A program made the position numbers and the translations under genes. From contig NC_071339.1 of assembly GCF_027744825.2 (NCBI RefSeq), forward strand, positions 26,397,501-26,461,500: 64,000 nt of DNA. The letters run 5' to 3'. Shown in pieces: positions 40,101 to 52,700 of this stretch (position 1 is its first letter; the number at the start of each line of letters is the position of its first letter). The notes under the pieces are model-generated. The model made no database searches. It was given only the letters and a program-made list of their open reading frames with translations, and was not told where the DNA came from. The stretch comes from Synchiropus splendidus. Its lineage: Eukaryota > Chordata > Actinopteri > Syngnathiformes > Callionymidae.

Positions 40101-43100
40101 TAGAAAGAGCCTTTCAGCTATAGTGGGAGTTGAAAATTTCATGTTCTGAAGCTTTCCTGCAAAGTTATGGCACAATGCGTAAAACGCGTTTTCAGCCTCA
40201 GATAAGGTTGATTCCGGAACACCAAACAAAAAAATATTGATAACTTTGGAAAAACTCTTTAGACAGCTTAGATTTGATGTGCAACTACTAGAAAGAGCCT
40301 TTCTGCTATAGTGGGAGTTGAAAATTTCATGTTCTGAAGCTTCCCTGCAAAGTTATGTCACAATGCAGAAAACGCGTTTTCAGCCTGACATAAGGTCAAT
40401 TCCGGAACGCCAAACATAAAAATGTTGATAACTTCGGAAAAACACTTCAGACAGCTTAGATTTGAAGTACAAGTACGAGAAAGACCCTTTCTGCTATAGT
40501 GGGAGGTGAAAATTTAATGTTCTGAAGCTATCCTGCAAAGTTATGGCACAATGCGTAAAATGCGTTTTCAGCCTGAGATAAGGTTGATTCCGGAACGCCA
40601 GACTTAAAAATGTTGATTACTTTGGAAAAACACTTCAAACAGTTTAGATTTGATGTGCAACTACTAGAAAGACCCTTTCTGCTATAGTGGGATGTAGAAA
40701 TTTCATGTTCTGAAGCTTCCCTGCAAAGTTATGGCACAATGCAGAAAACGCGTTATCAGCCTGAGATAAGGTGGGTTCCAGAACGCCAAACATAAAAATG
40801 TTGATAACTTTGGAAAAACAATTCAAACAGCTTCGATTTGATGTGCAACTACTAGAAAGACCCTTTCTGCTATCGTGGGAGGTGAAAATTTCATGTTCTG
40901 AAGCTTCCCTGCAAAGTTATGTCACAATGCAGAAAACGCGTTTTCAGCCTGAGAAAAGGTCGATTCAGGAACACCAAACAGAAAAATGTTGAAAACATTC
41001 GAAAAACAATTCAGACAGCTGAGATTTGATGTGCAACTACGAGAAAGACCCTTTCTGCTATAGTGGGAGATGAAAATTTCATTTTCTGAAGCTTCCCCGC
41101 AAAGTTGTGGCACAATGCAGAAAACACATTTTCAGCCTGAGATAAGGTTGATTCCGGAACGCCAAACATAAAAATGTTGATAACTTTGGTAAAACACTTC
41201 AAACAGCTTAGATTTGATGTGGAACTACTAGAAAGACCCTTTCTGCTATAGTGGGAGGTGGAAAATTTTTGTTCTGAAGCTTCCCTGCAAAGTTATGGCA
41301 CAATGCGTAAAACGCGTTTTCAGTCTCAGATAAGGTTGGTTCCGGAACACCAAACAAAAAAGTGTTGATAACTTTGGAAAAACAATTCAAACAGCTTCGA
41401 TTTGATGTGCAACTACTAGAAAGACCCTTTCTGCTATCGTGGGAGGTTAAAATTTCATGTTCTGAAGCTTCCCTGCAAATTTATGTCACAATGCAGAAAA
41501 CGCGTTTTCAGCCTGACATAAGGTCAATTCCGGAACGCCAAACATAAAAATGTTGATAACTTCGGAAAAACACTTCAGACAGCTTAGATTTGATGTACAA
41601 GTACGAGAAAGACCCTTTCTGCTATAGTGGGAGGTGAAAATTTAATGTTCTGAAGCTTTCCTGCAAAGTTATGGCACAATGCGTAAAATGCGTTTTCAGC
41701 CTGAGATAAGGTTGATTCCGGAACGCCAAACATAAAAATATTGATAACTTTGGAAAAACTCTTTAGACAGCTTAGATTTGATGTGCAACTACTAGAAAGA
41801 GCCTTTCTGCTATAGTGGGAGTTTAAAATTTCATGTTCTGAAGCTTTCCTGCAAAGTTATGGCACAATGCGTAAAACGCGTTTTCAGCCTCAGATAAGGT
41901 TGATTCCGGAACACCAAACAAAAAAGTGTTGATAACTTTGGAAAAACAATTCAAACAGCTTCGATTTGATGTGCAACTACTAGAAAGACCCTTTCTGCTA
42001 TCGTGGGAGGTTAAAATTTCATGTTCTGAAGCTTCCCTGCAAATTTATGTCACATTGCAGAAAACGCGTTTTCAGCCTGACATAAGGTCAATTCCGGAAC
42101 GCCAAACATAAAAATGTTGATAACTTCGGAAAAACACTTCAGACAGCTTAGATTTGATGTACAAGTACGAGAAAGACCCTTTCTGCTATAGTGGGAGGTG
42201 AAAATTTAATGTTCTGAAGCTTTCCTGCAAAGTTATGGCACAATGCGTAAAATGCGTTTTCAGCCTGAGATAAGGTTGATTCCGGAACGCCAGACTTAAA
42301 AATGTTGATTACTTTGGAAAAACACTTCAAACAGTTTAGATTTGATGTGCAACTACTAGAAAGACCCTTTCTGCTATAGTGTGATGTAGAAATTTCATGT
42401 TCTGAAACTTCCCTGCAAACTTATGGCACAATGCAGAAAACGCGTTTTCAGCCTGAGATAAGGTGGGTTCCTGAACGCCAAACATAAAAATGATGATAAC
42501 TTTGGAAAAACACTTCAGACAGCTTAGATTTGATGTCCAACTACTAGAAAGACCTTTTCTGCTATAGCGCAAGTTTAAAATTTCATGTTCTGAAGCTTCC
42601 CTGCAAAGTTATGGCACAATGCAGAAAACACGTCTTCAGCCTGAGATAAGATATATTCTGGTACGCCAAACATAAAAATGTTGATAACTTTGGAAAAACA
42701 CTTCAGACAGCTTAGATTTGATGTGCAACTACGAGAAAGACCGTTTCTGCTATAGTGGGAGGTGAAAATTCGATGTTCTGAAGCTTCCCTGCAAAGTTAT
42801 GGCACCATGCGTAAAACGCGTTTCCAGCCTGAGATAAGGTCGATTCCGGAACGCCAAACATAAACACGTTCATAATTCTGGAAAAACACCTCAGACAGCT
42901 TAAATTTGATGTGCAACTACTAGAAAGACCATTTCTGCCATTGTGGGAGGTGAAAATTCGATGTTCTGAAGCTTCCCTGCAAAGTTATGCCACAATGCAG
43001 GAAACGCGTTTTCAGCCTGAGATAAGGTCGATTCCGGAACGCCAAACATAAAAATATTGATAACTTTGGAAAAACTCTTTAGACAGCTTAGATTTGATGT

Positions 43101-46100
43101 GCAACTACTAGAAAGAGCCTTTCTGCTATAGTGGGAGTTGAAAATTTCATGTTCTGAAGCTTTCCTGCAAAGTTATGGCACAATGCGTAAAACGCGTTTT
43201 CAGCCTCAGATAAGGTTGATTCCGGAACACCAAACAAAAAAGTGTTGATAACTTTGGAAAAACAATTCAAACAGCTTCGATTTGATGTGCAACTACTAGA
43301 AAGACCCTTTCTGCTATCGTGGGAGGTTAAAATTTCATGTTCTGAAGCTTCCCTGCAAATTTATGTCACAATGCAGAAAACGCGTTTTCAGCCTGACATA
43401 AGGTCAATTCCGGAACGCCAAACATAAAAATGTTGATAACTTCGGAAAAACACTTCAGACAGCTTAGATTTGATGTACAAGTACGAGAAAGACCCTTTCT
43501 GCTATAGTGGGAGGTGAAAATTTAATGTTCTGAAGCTTTCCTGCAAAGTTATGGCACAATGCGTAAAATGCGTTTTCAGCCTGAGATAAGGTTGATTCCG
43601 GAACGCCAAACATAAAAATGTTGATAACTTTGGTAAAACACTTCAAACAGCTTAGATTTGATGTGGAACTACTAGAAAGACCCTTTCTGCTATAGTGGGA
43701 GGTGGAAAATTTTTGTTCTGAAGCTTCCCTGCAAAGTTATGGCACAATGCGTAAAACGCGTTTTCAGTCTCAGATAAGGTTGGTTCCGGAACACCAAACA
43801 AAAAAGTGTTGATAACTTTGGAAAAACAATTCAAACAGCTTCGATTTGATGTGCAACTACTAGAAAGACCCTTTCTGCTATCGTGGGAGGTTAAAATTTC
43901 ATGTTCTGAAGCTTCCCTGCAAATTCATGTCACAATGCAGAAAACGCGTTTTCAGCCTGACATAAGGTCAATTCCGGAACGCCAAACATAAAAATGTTGA
44001 TAACTTCGGAAAAACACTTCAGACAGCTTAGATTTGATGTACAAGTACGAGAAAGACCCTTTCTGCTATAGTGGGAGGTGAAAATTTAATGTTCTGAAGG
44101 TTTCCTGCAAAGTTATGGCACAATGCGTAAAATGCGTTTTCAGCCTGAGATAAGGTTGATTCCGGAACGCCAAACATAAAAATGTTGATAACTTCGGAAA
44201 AACACTTCAGACAGCTTAGATTTGATGTGCAACTACTAGAAAGACCTTTTCTGCTATAGTGGGAGGTGAAATTTTCATGTTCTGAAGCTTTCCTGCAAAG
44301 TTATGGCACAATGCGTAAAATGCGTTTTCAGCCTGAGATAAGGTTGATTCCGGAATGCCAAACATAAAAATTTTGGTGACTTTGGACAAACACTTCTGAC
44401 AGCTTCGATTTGATGTGCAATTACGAGAAAGACCATTTCTGCCATTGTGGGAGGTGAAAATTCGATGTTCTGAAGCTTCCCTGCAAAGGTATGCCACAAT
44501 GCAGGAAACGCGTTTTCAGCCTGAGATAAGGTCGATTCCGGAACGCCAAACATAAAAATATTGATAACTTTGGAAAAACTCTTTAGACAGCTTAGATTTG
44601 ATGTGCAACTACTAGAAAGAGCCTTTCTGCTATAGTGGGAGTTGAAAATTTCATGTTCTGAAGCTTTCCTGCAAAGTTATGGCACAATGCGTAAAACGCG
44701 TTTTCAGCCTCAGATAAGGTTGATTCCGGAACACCAAACAAAAAAGTGTTGATAACTTTGGAAAAACAATTCAAACAGCTTCGATTTGATGTGCAACTAC
44801 TAGAAAGACCCTTTCTGCTATCGTGGGAGGTTAAAATTTCATGTTCTGAAGCTTCCCTGCAAATTTATGTCACAATGCAGAAAACGCGTTTTCAGCCTGA
44901 CATAAGGTCAATTCCGGAACGCCAAACATAAAAATGTTGATAACTTCGGAAAAACACTTCAGACAGCTTAGATTTGATGTACAAGTACGAGAAAGACCCT
45001 TTCTGCTATAGTGGGAGGTGAAAATTTAATGTTCTGAAGCTTTCCTGCAAAGTTATGGCACAATGCGTAAAATGCGTTTTCAGCCTGAGATAAGGTTGAT
45101 TCCGGAACGCCAAACATAAAAATATTGATAACTTTGGAAAAACTCTTTAGACAGCTTAGATTTGATGTGCAACTACTAGAAAGAGCCATTCTGCTATAGT
45201 GGGAGTTGAAAATTTCATGTTCTGAAGCTTTCCTGCAAAGTTATGGCACAATGCGTAAAACGCGTTTTCAGCCTCAGATAAGGTTGATTCCGGAACACCA
45301 AACAAAAAAGTGTTGATAACTTTGGAAAAACAATTCAAACAGCTTCGATTTGATGTGCAACTACTAGAAAGACCCTTTCTGCTATCGTGGGAGGTTAAAA
45401 TTTCATGTTCTGAAGCTTCCCTGCAAATTTATGTCACAATGCAGAAAACGCGTTTTCAGCCTGACATAAGGTCAATTCCGGAACGCCAAACATAAAAATG
45501 TTGATAACTTCGGAAAAACACGTCAGACAGCTTAGATTTGATGTACAAGTACGAGAAAGACCCTTTCTGCTATAGTGGGAGGTGAAAATTTAATGTTCTG
45601 AAGCTTTCCTGCAAAGTTATGGCACAATGCGTAAAATGCGTTTTCAGCCTGAGATAAGGTTGATTCCGGAACGCCAGACTTAAAAATGTTGATTACTTTG
45701 GAAAAACACTTCAAACAGTTTAGATTTGATGTGCAACTACTAGAAAGACCCTTTCTGCTATAGTGTGATGTAGAAATTTCATGTTCTGAAACTTCACTGC
45801 AAACTTATGGCACAATGCAGAAAACGCGTTTTCAGCCTGAGATAAGGTGGGTTCCTGAACGCCAAACATAAAAATGATGATAACTTTGGAAAAACACTTC
45901 AGACAGCTTAGATTTGATGTCCAACTACTAGAAAAACCTTTTCTGCTATTGCGCAAGTTTAAAATTTCATGTTCTGAAGCTTCCCTGCAAAGTTATGGCA
46001 CAATGCAGAAAACACGTCTTCAGCCTGAGATAAGATAGATTCTGGTACGCCAAACATAACAATGTTGATAACTTTGGAAAAACACTTCAGACAGCTTAGA

Positions 46101-46756
46101 TTTGATGTGCAACTACGAGAAAGACCGTTTCTGCTATAGTGGGAGGTGAAAATTCGATGTTCTGAAGCTTCCCTGCAAAGTTATGGCACCATGCGTAAAA
46201 CGCGTTTTCAGCCTGAGATAAGGTCGATTCCGGAACGCCAAACATAAACACGTTCATAATTCTGGAAAAACACCTCAGACAGCTTAAATTTGATGTGCAA
46301 CTACTAGAAAGACCATTTCTGCCATTGTGAGAGGTGAAAATTCGATGTTCTGAAGCTTCCCTGCAAAGTTATGCCACAATGCAGGAAACGCGTTTTCAGC
46401 CTGAGATAAGGTCGATTCCGGAACGCCAAACATAAAAATATTGATAACTTTGGAAAAACTCTTTAGACAGCTTAGATTTGATGTGCAACTACTAGAAAGA
46501 GCCTTTCCGCTATAGTGGGAGTTGAAAATTTCATGTTCTGAAGCTTTCCTGCAAAGTTATGGCACAATGCAGAAAACACGTCTTCAGCCTGAGATAAGAT
46601 AGATTCTGGTACGCCAAACATAAAAATGTTGATAACTTTGGAAAAACACTTCAGACAGCTTAGATTTGATGTGCAACTACGAGAAAGAACGTTTCTGCTA
46701 TAGTGGGAGGTGAAAATTCGATGTTCTGAAGCTTCCCTGCAAAGTTATGGCACCAT
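34167..46756 (+). repeat. Super-repeat copy 2 (12,590 bp = two 15-mers + 37 monomers)
   Basis: This unit starts at 34167 and is followed by the next copy at 46757. It holds 15-mers at 34167-36983 and 36984-39800, then 6956 bp, exactly 37 x 188. Compared with copy 1 it is shorter by 376 bp (two monomers). The difference lies between about 43.47 and 44.56 kb, where monomers of another class, including one with TTTTGGTGAC at 44371, replace part of the 10-mer series. Outside this segment the two copies are nearly identical. Confidence 0.9.
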
Positions 46757-49700
46757 GCGTAAAACGCGTTTTCAGCCTGAGATAAGGTCGATTAGGGAAC
46801 GCCAAACATAAAAATGTTGATAAATTTGGCAAAACACTTCAGACAGCTTAGATTTGATGTGCAACTACTAGAAAGACCCTTTCTACTATAGTGGGAGGTG
46901 AAAATTTCATGTTCTGAGGCATCCCTGCAAAGTTATGGCACAATGCAGAAAACACGTTTCCAGCCTGAGATAAAATGGGTTCCGGAACGCCAAACATAAA
47001 AATGTTGATACGTTTGGAAAAACACTTCAGACAGCTTAGATTTGATATGCAACTACGTAAAAAACCTTTCTGCTATAGTGGGAGGTGAAAATTTCATGTT
47101 CTGAAGCTTTATGCAAAGTTATGGCACAATGCGTAAAACGCGTTTTCAACCTGAGATAAGGTTGATTCCGGAACGCCAAACATAAAAATGTTGATAACTT
47201 TGGAAAAACATTTCAGACAGCTTAGATTTGATCTGCAACTACTAGAAAGACCCTTTCTGCTATAGTGGGAGGTGAAAATTTCATGTTCTGAAGCTTTATG
47301 CAAAGTTGTGGCACAATGCGTAAAAAGCGTTTTCAGCCTAAGATAAGGTCGACTCCGGAACGCCAAAAATAAAAATGTTGATCAGGTTGGAAAAACACTT
47401 CAGACAGCTTATCTTTAATGTGCAACTACGAGACAGACCCTTTCTGCTATTGTGGGATGTGAAAATTTCATGTTCTGAAGCTTCCCTGCAAAGTTATGGC
47501 ACAATGCAGAAAAAACGTTTTCAGCCTGAGATAAGGTCGATTCCGGAACGCCAAACATAAAACTGTTGATAATTTTGGAAAAACACTTCAGACAGCTTAG
47601 ATTTGATGTGCAACTTCTAGAAAGACCCTTTCTGCCATTGTGGGAGGTGAAAAATTCATGTTCTGAAGCTTCCTTGCAAAGTTATGGCACCATGCGTAAA
47701 ACGCGTTTACAGCCTGAGATAAGGTCGATTCCGGAACGCCAAACATAAAAGTGTTGATAACTTTGAAAAGACACTTCAGACAGCTTAGATTCGATGTGCA
47801 ATTACTAGAAAGACCCTTTCTACTATAGCGGGTGGTGAAAATTTCATGTTCTGAGGCTTCCCTGCAAAGTTACGGCACAATGCAGAAAACACATTTTCAG
47901 ACTGAGATAAGGTGGGTTCCAGAACGCCAAACAAAAAAATGTTGATAACTTTGGAAAAACATTTCAGACAGCTTAGATTTTATCTGCAACTACTAGAAAG
48001 ACCCTTTCTACTTTAGCGGGAGGTGAAAATTTCATGTTCTGAAGCTTTATGCAAAGTTATGGCACAATGCGTAAAACGCGTTTTCAGCCTGAGATAAGGT
48101 CGATTCCAGAACGCCAAACATTAAAATGTGGATAACTTTGGAAAAACACTTCAGACAGCATAAATTTGATGTACAACTACTAGAAAGACCTTTTCTGCTA
48201 TAGCGCAAGTTTAAAATTTCATGTTCTGAAGCTTCCCTGCAAAGTTATGGCACAATGCAGAAAACGCGTTTTCAGCGTGAGATAAGGTCGATTCCAGAAC
48301 GCCAAACATAAAAATGTTGATAACTTTGGAAAAACACTTCAGACTGCTTAGATTTGATGTGCAACTACTAGAAAGACCCTTTCTGATATAGTGGGTGGTG
48401 AAAATCCGATGTTCTGAAGCTTCCCTCCAAAGCTATGGCATAATGCGTAAAACGCGTTTTCAGTCTGAGATAAGGTCGATTCCGGAACGCCAAACATAAA
48501 AATGTTGATAACTTTGGAAAAACACTTCAGACAGCTTAGCTTTGATGTGCAACTACTAGAAAGACCCTTTCTGCTATAGTGGAAGTTTAAAATGTCATGT
48601 TCTGAAGCTTCCCTGCAAAGTCATGGCACCATGCGTAAAACGCGTTTTCAGCCTGAGATAAGGTCGATTCCCGAATGCCAAACATAAAAGTGTTGATAAC
48701 TTTGAAAAGACACTTCGGACAGCTTAGATCTGATGTGCAACTACTAGAAAGACCCTTTCTGCTATAGTGGGAGGTTGAAAATTTCATGTTCTGAAGCTTC
48801 CCTGAGAAGTTATGGCACAATGCAGAAAACACATTTTCAGACTGAGATAAGGTGGGTTCCAGAACGCCAAACATAAAAATGATGATAACTTTGGAAAAAC
48901 ACTTCAGACAGCTTAGATTTGATGTCCAACTACTAGAAAGACCTTTTCTGCCATAGCGCAAGTTTAAAATTTCATGTTCTGAAGCTTCCCTGCAAAGTTA
49001 TGGCACAATGCAGAAAACACGACTTCAGCCTGAGATAAGATAGATTCTGGTACGCCAAACATAAAAATGTTGATAACTTTGGAAAAACACTTCAGACAGA
49101 TTAGATTTGATGTGCAACTACGAGAAAGACCGTTTCTGCTATGGTGGGAGGTGAAAATTCGATGTTCTGAAGCTTCCCTGCAAAGTTATGGCACCATGCG
49201 TAAAACGCGTTTTCAGCCTGAGATAAGGTAGATTCCGGAACGCCAAACATAAACACGTTCATAATTCTGGAAAAACACTTCAGACAGCTTAGATTTGATG
49301 TGCAACTACTAGAAAGACCATTTCTGCCATTGTGGGAGGTGAAAATTCGATGTTCTGAAGCTTCCCTGCAAAGTTATGCCACAATGCAGGAAACGTGTTT
49401 TCAGCCTGAGATAAGGTCGATTCCGGAACGCCAAACATAAAAATGTTGAGAACTTCGGAAAAAAAATTCAGACAGCTTAGATTTGATGTACAAGTACGAG
49501 AAGGACCCTTTCTGCTATAGTGGGAGGTGAAAATTTAATGTTCTGAAGCTTTCCTGCAAAGTTATGGCACAATGCGTAAAATGCGTTTTCAGCCTGAGAT
49601 AAGGTCGATTCCGGAACGCCAAACATAAAAATGTTGATAAATTTGGCAAAACACTTCAGACAGCTTAGATTTGATGTGCAACTACTAGAAAGACCCTTTC

Positions 49701-52700
49701 TACTATAGTGGGAGGTGAAAATTTCATGTTCTGAGGCATCCCTGCAAAGTTATGGCACAATGCAGAAAACACGTTTCCAGCCTGAGATAAAATGGGTTCC
49801 GGAACGCCAAACATAAAAATGTTGATACGTTTGGAAAAACACTTCAGACAGCTTAGATTTGATATGCAACTACGTAAAAAACCTTTCTGCTATAGTGGGA
49901 GGTGAAAATTTCATGTTCTGAATCTTTATGCAAAGTTATGGCACAATGCGTAAAACGCGTTTTCAACCTGAGATAAGGTTGATTCCGGAACGCCAAACAT
50001 AAAAATGTTGATAACTTTGGAAAAACATTTCAGACAGCTTAGATTTGATCTGCAACTACTAGAAAGACCCTTTCTGCTATAGTGGGAGGTGAAAATTTCA
50101 TGTTCTGAAGCTTTATGCAAAGTTGTGGCACAATGCGTAAAAAGCGTTTTCAGCCTAAGATAAGGTCGACTCCGGAACGCCAAAAATAAAAATGTTGATC
50201 AGGTTGGAAAAACACTTCAGACAGCTTATCTTTAATGTGCAACTACGAGACAGACCCTTTCTGCTATTGTGGGATGTGAAAATTTCATGTTCTGAAGCTT
50301 CCCTGCAAAGTTATGGCACAATGCAGAAAAAACGTTTTCAGCCTGACATAAGGTCGATTCCGGAACGCCAAACATAAAACTGTTGATAATTTTGGAAAAA
50401 CACTTCAGACAGCTTAGATTTGATGTGCAACTTCTAGAAAGACCCTTTCTGCCATTGTGGGAGGTGAAAAATTCATGTTCTGAAGCTTCTTTGCAAAGTT
50501 ATGGCACCATGCGTAAAACGCGTTTACAGCCTGAGATAAGGTCGATTCCGGAACGCCAAACATAAAAGTGTTGATAACTTTGAAAAGACACTTCAGACAG
50601 CTTAGATTCGATGTGCAACTACTAGAAAGACCCTTTCTACTATAGCGGGTGGTGAAAATTTCATGTTCTGAGGCTTCCCTGCAAAGTTACGGCACAATGC
50701 AGAAAACACATTTTCAGACTGAGATAAGGTGGGTTCCAGAACGCCAAACAAAAAAATGTTGATAACTTTGGAAAAACATTTCAGACAGCTTAGATTTTAT
50801 CTGCAACTACTAGAAAGACCCTTTCTACTATAGCGGGAGGTGAAAATTTCATGTTCTGAAGCTTTATGCAAAGTTATGGCACAATGCGTAAAACGCGTTT
50901 TCAGCCTGAGATAAGGTCGATTCCAGAACGCCAAACATTAAAATGTGGATAACTTTGGAAAAACACTTCAGACAGCATAAATTTGATGTACAACTACTAG
51001 AAAGACCTTTTCTGCTATAGCGAAAGTTTAAAATTTCATGTTCTGAAGCTTCCCTGCAAAGTTATGGCACAATGCAGAAAACGCGTTTTCAGCGTGAGAT
51101 AAGGTCGATTCCAGAACGCAAAACATAAAAATGTTGATAACTTTGGAAAAACACTTCAGACTGCTTAGATTTGATGTCCAACTACTAGAAAGACCCTTTC
51201 TGATATAGTGGGTGGTGAAAATCCGATGTTCTGAAGCTTCCCTCCAAAGCTATGGCATAATGCGTAAAACGCGTTTTCAGTCTGAGATAAGGTCGATTCC
51301 GGAACGCCAAACATAAAAATGTTGATAACTTTGGAAAAACACTTCAGACAGCTTAGCTTTGATGTGCAACTACTAGAAAGACCCTTTCTGCTATAGTGGA
51401 AGTTTAAAATGTCATGTTCTGAAGCTTCCCTGCAAAGTCATGGCACCATGCGTAAAACGCGTTTTCAGCCTGAGATAAGGTCGATTCCCGAATGCCAAAC
51501 ATAAAAGTGTTGATAACTTTGAAAAGACACTTCGGACAGCTTAGATCTGATGTGCAACTACTAGAAAGACCCTTTCTGCTATAGTGGGAGGTTGAAAATT
51601 TCATGTTCTGAAGCTTCCCTGAGAAGTTATGGCACAATGCAGAAAACACATTTTCAGACTGAGATAAGGTGGGTTCCAGAACGCCAAACATAAAAATGAT
51701 GATAACTTTGGAAAAACACTTCAGACAGCTTAGATTTGATGTCCAACTACTAGAAAGACCTTTTCTGCTATAGCGCAAGTTTAAAATTTCATGTTCTGAA
51801 GCTTCCCTGCAAAGTTATGGCACAATGCAGAAAACACGACTTCAGCCTGAGATAAGATAGATTCTGGTACACCAAACATAAAAATGTTGATAACTTTGGA
51901 AAAACACTTCAGACAGCTTAGATTTGATGTGCAAGTACGAGAAAGACCGTTTCTGCTATAGTGGGAGGTGAAAATTCGATGTTCTGAAGCTTCCCTGCAA
52001 AGTTATGGCACCATGCGTAAAACGCGTTTTCAGCCTGAGATAAGGTAGATTCCGGAACGCCAAACATAAACACGTTCATAATTCTGGAAAAACACTTCAG
52101 ACAGCTTAGATTTGATGTGCAACTACTAGAAAGACCATTTCTGCCATTGTGGGAGGTGAAAATTCGATGTTCTGAAGCTTCCCTGCAAAGTTATGCCACA
52201 ATGCAGGAAATGCGTTTTCAGCCTGAGATAAGGTCGATTCCGGAACGCCAAACATAAAAATGTTGATAACTTCGGAAAAAAAATTCAGACAGCTTAGATT
52301 TGATGTACAAGTACGAGAAGGACCCTTTCTGCTATAGTGGGAGGTGAAAATTTAATGTTCTGAAGCTTTCCTGCAAAGTTATGGCACAATGCGTAAAATG
52401 CGTTTTCAGCCTGAGATAAGGTTGATTTCGAAACGCCAAACTTAAAAATGTTGATTACTTTGGAAAAACACTTCAAACAGTTTAGATTTGATGTGCAACT
52501 ACTAGAAAGACCCTTTCTGCTATCGTGGGAGGTTAAAATTTCATGTTCTGAAGCTTCCCTGCAAATTTATGTCACAATGCAGAAAACGCGTTTTCAGCCT
52601 GACATAAGGTCAATTCCGGAACGCCAAACATAAAAATGTTGATAACTTCGGAAAAACACTTCAGACAGCTTAGATTTGATGTACAAGTACGAGAAAGACC

